A stretch of DNA of 64,000 bases, from positions 443,235-507,234 of the forward strand of contig CAJNDS010000990.1 of assembly GCA_905221605.1 (NCBI GenBank), read 5' to 3'. Of this stretch, positions 35,671 through 46,789 are shown in pieces. The DNA comes from Symbiodinium natans. Its lineage: Eukaryota; Sar; Dinophyceae; Suessiales; Symbiodiniaceae. The translations under genes were made by a program, and so were the position numbers. Positions within the stretch are counted from its first letter, which is position 1; the number at the start of each line of letters is the position of its first letter. The notes below the pieces were generated by a model, which was given only the letters and a program-made list of their open reading frames with translations, had not been told where the DNA came from and made no database searches.

Positions 35671-37204
35671 AGGAACAGGGAAAGGCTTGGCGAATGGTCG
35701 GAGACATGACAAAAGGACGAAGCCCCAAAAATGCGATGTTATGATCTTTTTTGTGGCTGCTTCGACCTTCTTGCTGTGGCTTGCCTGCGCCTCGTTTTCT
35801 TTTGAAGGGTTGCCTGTGCCGTTTTTGTCCGCCCCTGCTCCTTTTCAGTCCTTTTCCTGCTCTTTCCACAAGGACTCTGCGGAGTCGACAAGTCGAATTT
35901 CATGGCCTATGGTTGTGTCTTGTTTTTCTCTTTTTCCCATTCCCTAGGCTCGAGGGCTCAGGCTAAGAATTCGGGCTGCTGGGCTTCGGGGCACTTTATG
36001 GTTTTCCTGGGGGTTCGGCGTTTTTGAGTAGGGGGCGCCTGAGGCTTTGACAGAGCTTACTGTAGGCTCTGGGTCAGGGGTTCGGGTTTGGGTTGAGGGC
36101 TGTTTTTGGGGCCTCAGGTTATAGGGTTTAGGGCTTCTCGGGTTAAGGGTTGAGCTTGAAACTACAGTGTAAAGTAGGCCGGCTTGTTCACAGTCACAGA
36201 TCACCACAGAATTGCAGGGCACATGCAACCGAAACCACCGAGAAATGAGGCTGGGGGCAAAGCACACCTTGCAAGAAACCAGGCAGAAACACAGACAAGC
36301 TCGCAAAAAGCGTCTCACGGCAAGCAACAAGACCGCCGCCCCTCTTGCCCTCTTCTTCGAAGATTTTCGCAGGCCAAGAGTGATTAGTGGTTTTGGCTTT
36401 AGGGCAAGGAACCTTTTACCCTAAACCCAGAGCCCCTGAACCAAGGCTTGCAAGCCACTTTGGGACTCGGCGTCCCAACGTGGAAGGCAGTATGGATCCT
36501 GCGCAGGGAAAGGTTCAGGATTCTTCGGGATTGTGGGATCGGGTTTCGGGTTCAGGGATCGTAAGAGAGCTGTGCGTAAGCCCCTGCTCTGGTAGAAAAT
36601 GTTCTCAATTTCTTTGCTCACTCGCGAAGAGAATCCGCGCGTGCCTGTTCATTCAAGTCACTCCCTTCAAACGCCCAACTTAATACTGAAAACCACGCGC
36701 TCGTGCCACTCGCCTGGATTTTACACTTAAGCTGTGGCCTTTCAAAGGGCTCCAGAGCTGAGACTCGGCTCAAGACCTTCATGAACGACTCTGGGGCTGG
36801 AACCTTTCATGGGTGCTCTTCGTGGACGGACTCTTGGGCAGCTAAGGTGATGCTAAGGTGTTATGAGATTGATGGTGTACGAAAGGAGAGGTAAAGGTTA
36901 ACCGCGCTCCCTGTCACACCTTGAGACCCAACCTCTGCTTCCAAGTCACCACGAACCCAGCATAGAAACCTTTCCATCACTAGTCTTTCTACGTGGCAGG
37001 AACTCCCCTGACAAGGAACCCACCCTCGGGACCCCAACCGCCTTGATCACCCTTGTCCTTGCATAAACTCTGTCTCTGGGACTTAATCAGAATTTTGAGG
37101 GACCCCATTTTCATACGGAGCCTTTTATGCAGGGTACCCAACAAGGACCCATGATTTAGTTTGGCGAAGCCCCCAAGAAGCAAGAGCACCCAATGGCTTC
37201 TAGG

Positions 37205-37291
37205 ACATCGGTCCCGGTCGAAGTTGCATTGAATCGCATTCTCGCCACAAGGGCAGTCGGTGCCGTCCGCCAGGCAGAGCTCTCGCGAGCC
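37205..37291 (-). CDS. Cysteine-rich CPCGENA module exon
   Basis: An acceptor AAAG precedes a GGC TCG start at 37291. The minus frame reads SRELCLADGTDCPCGENAIQ and then CNFDRDRC. Five Cys; C-P-C-G-E-N-A-x-x-C is the same module as at 39.1 and 38.1 kb. Confidence 0.7.
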
Positions 37292-37524
37292 CTTTACAGC
37301 GCCGTTGACTCTGTAGTCCTTTCGGTCGGCGCGGGAGCCATTTTCTCGGTTTGTGGGTGGAGTTCGATTTGGTTGTTACCTCTGTTAGGCCCCCCCGCCC
37401 TCGAACTTAGCCACATAGACCCGAAACACACCCCAATACCATCCAAGACTTGAGGCCTGTAGGAACTTCGAAGCCCATTCGAATTCTCGGGTTTAGGGTT
37501 TAAAGGCCTGGGCCCTCTGCCGCC

Positions 37525-37613
37525 CAAGCCGCTGCTAGATTGCAAAGCATGGCGGTGCAGGTCACGGGACAGGCCGCCGTGGTCGCGCGGCACTCCTCCC
37601 GCTCCTGCCTGGG
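37525..37613 (-). CDS. Cysteine-rich CPVTC exon
   Basis: The minus frame reads EREECRATTAACPVTCTAML and then CNLAA. It contains the C-P-x-x-C core; four Cys. Exon boundaries are approximate. Confidence 0.6.
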
Positions 37614-38049
37614 GACTGGGAGGGTTCGAGGGCTTGGTTAATATACTTTATCATTTATGAATATAGATGTATCATTGTATATGTATATATATATATATAG
37701 ATATTTACACATGAAGAAGATATATACATACATGGTGTCTCATATATATATATATAGATATGTGACTCCACCTCTCACGCGCGGATGGGAGATCTTGCGT
37801 CCGAAACGGCCAGAATCCCAAAACAAAAGCCGGATCACGGATAACCTCTGAATCTGAAGTCAAAAGAGCGCCGCGCGCGGGATGAGGTTTCAACGGTCGA
37901 AGACGGCAAAAGCTCTGCACAAGCCGCCCCAAGATTAGCCGAGAGGCCTGTTGCTGTCCTCAGATCTCAAAGTGTCAGTGGACATCAATAGACACAAATG
38001 TACACCGTAACAGGTTCGATAACTCGTGCAGCAACCAGCACACATCATG

Positions 38050-38140
38050 CGCCTCCTCTAAGGTCAGACCCTCCATGATGCAGTCTGGCTGCAGTCCACA
38101 TGCACATCTGCGCATTCTCTCCACACAGGCAAGACCTGCA
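38050..38140 (-). CDS. Cysteine-rich CLCGENA module exon
   Basis: The minus frame reads CRSCLCGENAQMCMWTAARL. C-L-C-G-E-N-A-Q-x-C matches CPCGQNAQSC at 39.1 kb and CPCGENAIQC at 37.2 kb. Confidence 0.65.
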
Positions 38141-38329
38141 GGAACTGCTGCCATCCGTACCCGTCAAGCGCAAACCCACGACCCTACACCCACGAACTTC
38201 CTGTGGCTCTCTGAGGCCCCGGCTGGGATGAGTCCATGCAGACCGCAGCCACAGATGCGTTGGGCTTGTACATGCCTGAAGAAGGGTTGAAGGTTCTTGG
38301 TTTCGGGCATTCGGACGTCAGCCCCACAC

Positions 38330-38396
38330 ACCGGAATCAGTGAATGTAACCCGCGCAGGGTGGGCACCTTCCGCCGTGTAGGACACCGGAAGGCAA
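38330..38396 (-). CDS. Candidate exon in the Cys-rich series
   Basis: After a TTGTGCAG acceptor the minus frame reads VCLPVSYTAEGAHPARVTF and then TDSG. It has the AG|G junction used by nearly all confirmed acceptors in this window. No named domain. Confidence 0.5.
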
Positions 38397-38579
38397 ACCT
38401 GCACAAGAACAGTTCGGCAGCAGGGTGTCACTGAGGATACCCATGGTAGCCTTCGACCCCCGTGCCTCAGAAGAGCGCACACGAAACTGCTGACATTCTT
38501 AGGACGAGTACCTGAAATCGTAACACCTCACATAAACCCATCATCCTAAACATCCTCAACCCTCTATCGCCCAAACTCA

Positions 38580-38636
38580 AGCGCGGCGCGGCCTTTCCAG
38601 CCTCGCAGGCCCCGGGGCAGCTGTCGGAGACCTTCA
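38580..38636 (-). CDS. Cysteine-rich CPxxC exon
   Basis: The minus frame reads KVSDSCPGACEAGKAAPR. The DSCPGAC core repeats the DSCPKTC core at 40.2 kb. It is too short to stand alone and is supported by the family pattern and the strand. Confidence 0.55.
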
Positions 38637-39066
38637 TGCGACTCAGACATACACCCTTACACCCTTTCGCAGCGTGAGGGTTTAGGGTTCTGTGTTCGGG
38701 GTTTAGGGTTTAAGGCTTAGGGTAACAACTTTCCCGAAAGCAAGGCACCTCTCCGATGTGCCTGTCAACGGTCAAGACAGCCAAAGCAAGCTTACGCAAA
38801 GCAGTGTGTCCGCACACAAATGAAGCTTTTAGAATCAACTTCTTTGAAAGACAGCTTTTGCATCTGCAGAATCCCACTCCTTGCAAATGCAGAAACCCGA
38901 TTCGAAGCAATTGGCCGCCCTCGCTTCCTCTCAACGCCCCCGGAACGAGATGCAAAAAGAGCACTCGGTTTTTGCAAGCGCCTGAAGGATCGCCCCCCCA
39001 AAACCCCCCAATACATCCTAAACCCATCCTACAAATCCATCCTAAAACCCTGCGGGGGCCCTGAAA

Positions 39067-39152
39067 GCTACGAGGCCCAGGGGCCGGCACGCAGAACTCC
39101 CCGCAGCTCTGGGCATTTTGGCCGCAGGGGCATGGTGCCGAGGACGGAACGC
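39067..39152 (-). CDS. Cysteine-rich CPCGQNA module exon
   Basis: The minus frame reads VPSSAPCPCGQNAQSCGEFC followed by VPAPGPRS. This is the clearest copy of the C-P-C-G-Q-N-A-x-x-C module. The longer ORFs over the same bases are in other frames and do not carry the motif. Confidence 0.7.
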
Positions 39153-40189
39153 CTCAGGGGCGGTAGGAGCGGTGGGCGAAGGCCCTGATGCAAAAGCGTC
39201 TGTGAACAGCAAGACGGCTCAAAAACAGGGCTCAAAAAAGGCCTCTTGTTGCATTGACGGGTCCGTGTTGCCTTTGCCACCTTCCCAGAGGCCCATACCC
39301 TTATGGGGTTCCGGAGAGCATCATTGCTGAGATCCCAAAACCTCGCGTTGCAAAGCTTTGGGCCCCAAGCTGAAACCCTCAATTTTTTCGGACTTCATAA
39401 ACTTGTGACTTGTCAACCGTGTCCCTGGTTCTTAGCAGTTCCAGTTCAGGACCGGTGCAGTGTAGGGATCGTACATCTGCGGCTATGCTTGCAACTTCCA
39501 GGGCTACGCAGCACAGCGTGCGGCACAGTCCCATCTACCATTTGCAGATTATTGGTCATTCGAAGGAGTGGGCATACTGGGCCCAGCCGTGAAATCTACC
39601 CCTACGAAGGCTGCTCTGGACACTCTTGATGATGCAGTCACAATGGTCGAAACTTCGTTGGACTTGACAAACCTTGAAAGCTTCTAGAGTGAGGTTCTAA
39701 AGGCTTCGCACGTGTTTGCAGGCTTTAAACACTCTAAAGGTTGAAACGCTTCTCAAGGTTTTCGAAGCTTAACTAGCACCAGACAAGAAATATGCCTTTC
39801 AAAGCTACCAAAAGATTCTGCTGGGCTCAACCCCCTGCTTGATCCGCAGTATTCGGATCAAGAGGCATAGCATGGAGGTCACGAGCACGCGACCCTGCAC
39901 ATCCATGTTATCCTGAGGGCACATAGGCAGGCTCGGGTCTCCGAGAGCTCGGGGATCGGAAGTCGGGCGTCAGAGTAGAATCAGCAAATGCCCTTAAACG
40001 CGCCGACTCTGCTGAGGACATTCAAGGACACATCAATCATCAAAGAGCCTTGTAGCATTCTTTTGAACTTTGGAAGGGCTCCTAGATGGATTCCCGTCGA
40101 AAGTAGGAGCAACATATCGCCTCACACCTCCGTAGTGACAAAACATCTCTGGCTCTGTCAAGGATCCACGGAGCAAAGCTGCTCACCTT

Positions 40190-40268
40190 CCCTGCAGGTC
40201 TTGGGGCAGCTGTCGAGGAGGTCAGTACAAAACTCCTGGTTGCCGGCACCAAGGCACCTGTCACATCG
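40190..40268 (-). CDS. Cysteine-rich module exon
   Basis: The minus frame reads CDRCLGAGNQEFC and then DLLDSCPKTCREG. The DSCPxxC segment matches DSCPGAC at 38.6 kb and SCPQEC at 27.8 kb. Six Cys in 27 residues suggest a disulfide-rich secreted module. Exact splice sites not fixed. Confidence 0.65.
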
Positions 40269-40858
40269 AGTTTGGCCAGAATCTTGCTATCTGCAGCCCT
40301 CTTACCATCACTGCTACTCTCACCATCACCGCTACTTGTGGTTTTACTGCACCACGCCCACTCCTGCACCACTCACTGCTACTACTCCGCAATGTTCTTG
40401 ATACTAGCTACTGGCAATGACACTACAACTCGCGCGAACAACCTTTACCACGACTGATGTGGAACTGCCGCTACGAAGAACCACCTGTATGGCAGGCATT
40501 ACACATATGAATTTTGCTGCATGCTTGAGTCCTTACGAACCTTCCAGCCAGCACTACGACCTAGGATCTTTACGGCAGCAGCGACCTCAGATGAATTCCA
40601 ATAAGGGCCAGGTGGCTTCTGCGCCGAGGCATTCTCACAGAGGACCGGGCAAGAGCCAGCCACCGTGGCCGCGCAAATCTCTGAGAGGTACCTGGATCGC
40701 AGTTCGGCCCTTCTGATCCCCGTAAGACCTCTGAGCTACACAACTTGCAGAGAGCTGGGCCCCGATATCAAAGCCTTGAAAGGGCTCTTAAGGGTGGTTC
40801 AAGGGTTTGGGCGTTTTCTTTTGGGCGGGGGGGGGGGGGGGGGGGGCCTGCATGGGTG

Positions 40859-40980
40859 GAGGTTTCCAGGGAAAACGTGCCAAGGGGCATCCTTCCCTGC
40901 TGGAAGGACACCATGGGGCAGAGCTGATGGCCCTCAGGGCAGGGGGTGGCCGGCGGACAGCTGTCATACCACTCCTGGGC
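40859..40980 (-). CDS. Cysteine-rich module exon
   Basis: The minus frame reads EWYDSCPPATPCPEGHQLCP and then a Gln/Met/Pro-rich tail. It has four Cys in 18 residues, beginning with the D-S-C-P start that recurs at 40.2 and 38.6 kb. It is part of the extracellular-looking Cys-rich series. Ends are approximate. Confidence 0.6.
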
Positions 40981-41627
40981 ACTTCTTGGTGTTAAGGGGG
41001 ATTTTAGGGTTTCGGGATTCGGGGTAAGGGCTCAGGGTTGCGGGTTTTGGGCTCGGTGGCGCTGGCTCTGGGTTGGCCTGGGGCCGTAAGATTCCTTTCG
41101 GTATTCTTCCTTCGCTGACGCGACGTCGGCAACCTAAACCCGCAACCTCCCCAACCCTCACTTGACATAATAAGTACGCTATAGGAGAAGATAACATGAT
41201 ATAATGTACGTACTCAATTCGCCTCGGCTTCCTGCCGAGAAGCGCCTGGAACAAGCAGACCCGGATCGGGTCTCCTTCCCCCTAACCCAACCCTTCCCCC
41301 TTCTGACGCCACCCCCCCCCCTTTGAGACCCCCCCCAATCGCTTGGAGGAGCTGCAAACCGATGCCGTGGAGGGTCCCGCCAGTCGGTGGCTCCTACACA
41401 GAAAGCCTCAAAACCCGCCCCCCACCCCTCCCCCAGTGTGCTCCCGTGCAGAAGAACGCGGGTGCCACGTGGTCTCATAGAAGCTTAGCGCTTTAGAGAA
41501 GTAAAACGCTATGAGTGACGTGCCAAGTTTCCGCGCTGCCGAACAGCTAACTCATCTCTTGAGCTGGTTTAGTTTAGGTTGCTGAAAAGCATGATTTGTG
41601 GGGCCAGGTTTGCAAGCCGGATTCCCG

Positions 41628-41872
41628 TCCCCCCTCCCCCCCCTCCCCCCTCCCCCCCCCCCCCCTCCCCCCCCTCTCCCCCCTCCCCCCCCTCCCCCCC
41701 CCCTCCCCCCCCCTCCCCCCCCCCCCCTCCCCCCCCCTCCCCCCTCCCCCCTCCCCCCTCCCCCCCCTCCCCCCTCCCCCCCCCCTCCCCCCCCCCCCTC
41801 CCCCCTCCCCCCTCCCCCCTCCCCCCTCCCCCCTCCCCCCCCACCCCCCCCCCACCCCCCCCTTAACCCCGC
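41628..41872. repeat. C5-8T polypyrimidine tract
   Basis: About 245 bp of C-runs separated by single T on the plus strand. It produces false Pro-rich (plus) and Gly-rich (minus) ORFs. Can form triplex or i-motif/G-quadruplex structures. Confidence 0.95.
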
Positions 41873-42164
41873 TGGCTTTTTTTTTTGTGCGAAACCCTCT
41901 CCTTTCCTGTCCTGGGGCCGGCCCGGCTGCCGAGGCGGCGCGCGCAAGCGTTTACAATTATGTATACATGTATGATATACCATATAACTCATAGAATGTG
42001 TATATGTATATATATATATACATACACTGCACATTTTTTTGCCAGCCCTAAAGCCCGCGTCATTGAACACATTCCTCCGACAAAGCCCTCAAGAAATCAA
42101 ACCCCCCCCCCCCCCCCCCCCCGACCCCTGAAACCAGTCGACCCTGACATGGATTGGGGTAAAG

Positions 42165-42250
42165 GTTTGGGGAAAAGATGCCCAGCAGCCATCGGAAAAC
42201 ACTCCGTCGAATTCGTCTCCTGGTCATGTTGCACAGGCCAGGGGTTGCGG
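42165..42250 (-). CDS. Candidate exon with N-glycosylation sequon
   Basis: The minus frame reads WPVQHDQETNSTECFPMAAG, with a sequon (NST) and one Cys. It lies between a C-run and telomere-like repeats. It is open in one frame and fits an extracellular protein; boundaries are approximate. No domain recognised. Confidence 0.4.
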
Positions 42251-42476
42251 CTTGAGGTTCTGGGTTCGGGGCTGCTCGCCGCTCGCGGGTCCCAAGCGTA
42301 CCCCGAAGCCCCCGAAACAAGAAAGTCCAAACCCTGAACCCTCGCCCAACCCGACCAAAACGGGCTCAGAGACTCCGTAAACCTGAAACCCTGAACCCTA
42401 CTGCCTTGTTGAAGCGGACTCCGAGCCAGAGAAGCCCCCGACGGAAGAATCTACACATCCAAGCTGGGGCTGCTTC

Positions 42477-42592
42477 TAGGGTTTAGGGTTTAGGGTTTAG
42501 GGTTTACGGTTTAGGGTTTAGGGTTTAGGGTTTAGGGTTTAGGGTTTAGGGTTTAGGGTTTAGGGTTTAGGGTTTAGGGTTTAGGGTTTCGA
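42477..42592. repeat. TTTAGGG array
   Basis: About 16 units, one with a change (TTTACGG). It lies between the kelch gene and the Cys-rich exons. Confidence 0.95.
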
Positions 42593-42859
42593 CGTTAAAG
42601 TCTAGGGTTTAGTTTAGGGTGGTCTCTGGAACTAGGGAAACGCCAAGAAAACGACGAAACGAACGGTCCTCATTCCAGCACTCGTGCTCATTGCTCTCAC
42701 ATCTGCCCGCGGGAATCAAGCGTTCAGTCGCCAAGCTGCTCAAGCGTTCTAGCTTTACTGCACAATCAGCTACCACCGCAGTTATGCATCAACTGCCGGC
42801 CCTTCTTCAAACCTCCTATTGCTTCCACACCACTGTATGGGATAACATACTTAGTGCAA

Positions 42860-42949
42860 GTCCCTGCTGCCCCACCCAATCCAGTTCGCGCATGGGAGAC
42901 ATGCACGAAATGAGCATTGCCACGTCGAGTTAAGATCAGCAAGAAGGAA
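42860..42949 (-). CDS. Candidate exon after the kelch repeats
   Basis: An acceptor TTTCAG at 42950-42955 is followed by a frame reading FLLADLNSTWQCSFRACLPC, with an N-glycosylation sequon (NST) and four cysteines. It would join in phase 0 to the GT donor after 43134. The cysteines fit the cysteine-rich exons that follow. The downstream boundary was not determined. Confidence 0.4.
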
Positions 42950-43133
42950 CTGAAAAGGACATGTCTGAACGTATTGCCTGGACGTTGAGACGGATGCCGA
43001 CGACGAGGACGTCACTGCGGGGCCTGCTTGATATATAAGGTACTGGGACTCCTCCGCAACAACCAAAAACTTACCGATTTCGTAAAGTCGAGGTTCCTGT
43101 TGTTGAGGTGGAGGAGATTGCACTTGTCGCGAC

Positions 43134-46100
43134 AGAATCCAACCTCCAAAAGGAATCCACAGTGCCGTTGTCGGCAACCCCTCCAAACACGTAGAGCTTC
43201 TCGTCTGCAGGGTTCCACGCCGTCGCGTGCCCATGGCGGCCATCCGGACCACTGATTGTGTACTCACTCCAGCTGTTGCTAGCCTAGGACACACGATAAC
43301 CCAGGAACAACAAGGATCCGCCTGTTTGTTCAGCAGCTCTACTGTAGCCAGCGACGAAATTATAGGAACCCAACTCAAAAGTCTGGGGCCTTTTTAGTTG
43401 GGGGCCCAACGAAGCCCTCGAAACGCCCCTAAACAACATAACTATCATATCCTAAATCCCAAACCCCGAACCCTAAACCGTAAACCCCCCAAGCCCGAAA
43501 ACCCTAAACCCAAAACCTTAAACCCAAAAACCCTAAACCCTAAAACCCTGCGTCAACTCTGGACAGCGGCGTTCGCGTAGAGGAAGATGGAGTCCAGGTT
43601 GCCAAAAGGCCCTTGGCCGCTTCCGCCATATCCCACCTGAGGATCCCAAAGTGGGGTTGTACAGTCTAGGGTTTAAGGTTTAGGGTTTGGGGTTTGGGGT
43701 TTAGGGTTTGGGGTTTAGGGTTTGGGGTTTGGGGTTTGGGGTTTAGAATTTCCTGTGATATGGCGCAGATGCTGTGAGGGTTAAGATGCACAAGAGGCTC
43801 GACAGCTTCGTCAGGTGCGAAGAGCAGCTCTGGCCCGATTGTGGAGGGCCATCTAACCCCTTTCTCCCACCCTACGACGTCCCAGCGGCAAAGTGTTCAG
43901 GGTTTAGGATGTATGGTGTTAATCGTATTCCCCCTGCGCACTGACACGCCTGGAGTGGTCGTCTTCTTCTTTGGGGGATAGACAGGTGCGCAAGGTGCGC
44001 AAGGAGGGAAGCAGAGTACGTGGGACCAAAGCAGACGCGCAATAAGAACCGAACCGAGCAGCAAAAAAGAGATTCACAATGACATCCCAGACAAAACTCC
44101 TAAAAACCCATGAAACTTGCCGACCCTCCGGTGCCAGTGGATAGATTTACAGAAATCACTGACGTTGCCCACGCATCAATGTATACAGACAGAACACTCA
44201 CTACCTCATGTTTGCGTCCTTTGGGCACTGCGAAGTATAGAAGCACAGCAACTGTTGGAAATCACCAGGGCACCAACAAGCCCGTTGTGGGATTCCAGGC
44301 CAGCGAGGGCTCGATCCGCTGGGTAAAGTTTCCAGATTGCACCAGCTCAGTCCATCCAGTCTCTGGAGAATAGCTCCATAAGTCCTGGGTTCACGATGCA
44401 GAAAGACCTTGATACGGTCTACAGGGGGGTTTAGACTGGGCTACATGTTGCGCATACGCCCCTTAACGATTCGCTCTCTGTGCTTGGGATTTCTGGGTCT
44501 ACTCGAACAAGAGTCGTTGTTGGTGATGTCGGTTGTGTCGGTGTAAGCCTTGTAGGATTGTCCACCGCGCCCACAGCACATCAGCATCACATGGCGCGAA
44601 GAGTCCCACACCTAGGCGAAGTCATATCGGAGATGTTGGGCCCTCTTTGCGGAAAACAAACACAACTATGCAACTATCTGCTGCTAGCATAAACACAACC
44701 CTGCACAGCCGGTATCAACAGCTAAGGCACCGCAGCATGCCCGAAACGTGCTGACGGCCTAGAGCCAGACATGTTCGGAGTCGTCCAAGAGTCAGAGCTC
44801 GGATCATACCTCTGCATTCCAAGCACAAACAAGGAGACCCTCTCGGTTCGGGTTTGGCGAGATGGGCCCTGCTTTGACAGAAGAAGTAAACGGATACTAC
44901 GGGAAGCCCAGAGACATCTGCACGTCATCCAACTTGATTCCGGAAGCATCAACGCCGCCAAAGACTATCATGCGCTTTGCTCTGCTGTCCCACACGGCTG
45001 AGTGCCTGGACATACTCTGCAGTACCAACAACACGCCTATGCGAAACAAGAGTTTGGGGCTCACCATCGTTTCGTCAATTGCCTCGATCGCTCGGTGGCT
45101 GCCGCAGTCAGCTCTGTCCATGTGTCGGTAGCCAAGTCATAGCTAAACAGGTCATTGAAACTAGTCTCAGGGGAGTGTATGGTTATGCTGACGTTCTGCC
45201 CGCCGAAGACATACATCCTCCTGGCATCTGGATCTAGCACTGCAGCATGTCCAATGCGCGCCGCCGGCGCCCCAAGCTTCGATTTCGTGGTCCATACGTT
45301 CTGAGTCGCGCTGTAAAAGTACCTGACAATTCTGTTAGAGTTGATTGCATGGAGACACTGCACGGAATACGACACATTATATGCGACCGGCTACAGTTGT
45401 TCAATTTACCCTGCCCTAAAAGACTTTACAGCCTACGTCCTGGACACTGCGCAACAGAACAAAAACCTTGAACTATTCTCCGTAAACCCTATATAAACCT
45501 TAAACACAAACACCTGCGCGGCCCAGGGCCGAGTGGCCTGACGTGGAGGGGTTCAAGAGCCGATTGCACGGAGGTTGGTTGCTTAGGGGCTTGGGGGAAA
45601 AGGGTTCGAGGATTTGGGGCTTAGGGCAGTTTACGGCGTTTCCGCTCCTTTTCTGAGTTTAGGCCTAGGTCCCCGATCCCGGCAAGACTGAGGTGCAGGT
45701 CATCACGGTAATCCCAGAAGGGCTCGACGCCAGCCACAGGTCCCTGTCCGACGCCCCCAAACAAGAAAATCCCTTCGTCCACGGCGTCCCAGACCATCGT
45801 CATCCTGCAAGATCGTGGATCTCAGGGCGAGGGCTTCTTTGAGTACAGCACCTTTGCTAAGCCTTTGCGAGCTTCATGGCGGGACAAGACTGAAGTCTCC
45901 ACATAGATGCCTTATGAGACACTGGGTTGCTGGTGTGCTAGTTTCATACAGACTCCTCCCAGGCTAAACCCTCAACCCTAAACCTTGAAGCGACCATCAA
46001 GAAAGCCTGATCCAAAACTCACTGTTGTGGTGGTAAACATAAAGCCTCTAAGCCCAAGCCCCCAAAGACCTAGATCTCAACTCTCATTGCACAGTAGTTT

Positions 46101-46789
46101 AGGTTTAGGGTTGAGGGTTCAGGATTGAGGGTTTAATTAGGCGGCTAGGGGTTTAGGGCTTGAGAATTCGGGTTAGGAATTAGGGTTTGGGGAGTAGGGT
46201 TTAGGGTTTAGGGTTTAGGCGGTTTAGGTACAGCGCACTAGGCAGATTGCAGGTGGGATCCTTTGGGCGCGTGCATGCATGGAGACCAGTGGGCACGGCA
46301 CAGAAGGAGTGATTTCTCTAGATTCTCTTCGGGTTCGCCCCCACACTAACAGTCCTTTGATCGGGATTCAAGTACCCCCTGATAAAACAGTCATTAGGGA
46401 CTGTTAATATAAGGGGGGCACATGCCAGGATTCTTTTATTGAAGCTAAGACTCCGCTTAGAACCGGATTGTTTTGATGTATTCTCTTCGGCTGCTTGCAC
46501 AAACAACAACAGGCCTCCATTCCTAAGCAAACTACAGAAACCTGATTGGAGTCCTCCTTGTATTGTCTAAACCCTAAATCCTAAGCCCTGAATCCTCAGC
46601 CTTAAGCCCGAAACCCTAGACCCTAAACCCTAAACCCTAAACCCTAAACCCTAAACCCTAGCCCTCATCCCTCTCAAATCCTAAGACCCCTCAACCCCAA
46701 ACCTCCAAGCAACCCAGGGCTCAAGCCTGCTGAGCCTTCGTGGACCGACTCCAGTGGGGGAAAGCTGGGTCCAACCAGCCATCGCCAGT
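43134..46789 (-). CDS. Kelch-repeat beta-propeller, nine exons (partial gene)
   Basis: Exons read on the minus strand: 46736-46789, 45697-45804, 45103-45322, 44916-45016, 44731-44809, 44549-44611, 44274-44384, 43577-43636 and 43134-43283. All join in frame with no stop (about 315 codons). Each join restores a kelch motif: FGHAA+VWDSSRHVML, GLL+VGYGGSGQGPFGNLDSIF, SIFLY+ASNSWSEYTISG, DD+LYFYSATQNVW. Kelch hallmarks seen are RIGHAAVLDPDARRMYVFGG, DLFSYDLATDTWTEL, SAVWDSRAKRMIVFGG, RHGHATAWNPADEKLYVFGG and GWTQLSPTGVGPR, giving about seven to eight blades' worth of repeats. Five introns are GC-AG and three GT-AG. Kelch propellers bind proteins or glycans; no catalytic residues are visible. The real start lies upstream of 46789 and the end downstream of 43134; a possible next exon is at 42860-42949. 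Intron 43637-44273 holds a TTTAGGG/TTTGGGG array. Confidence 0.85.

Noticed and set aside
41552-42070. Gly-rich (minus) and Pro-rich (plus) ORFs over 100 codons
   Set aside because: They come entirely from the C-run/T tract, which lacks stop codons.
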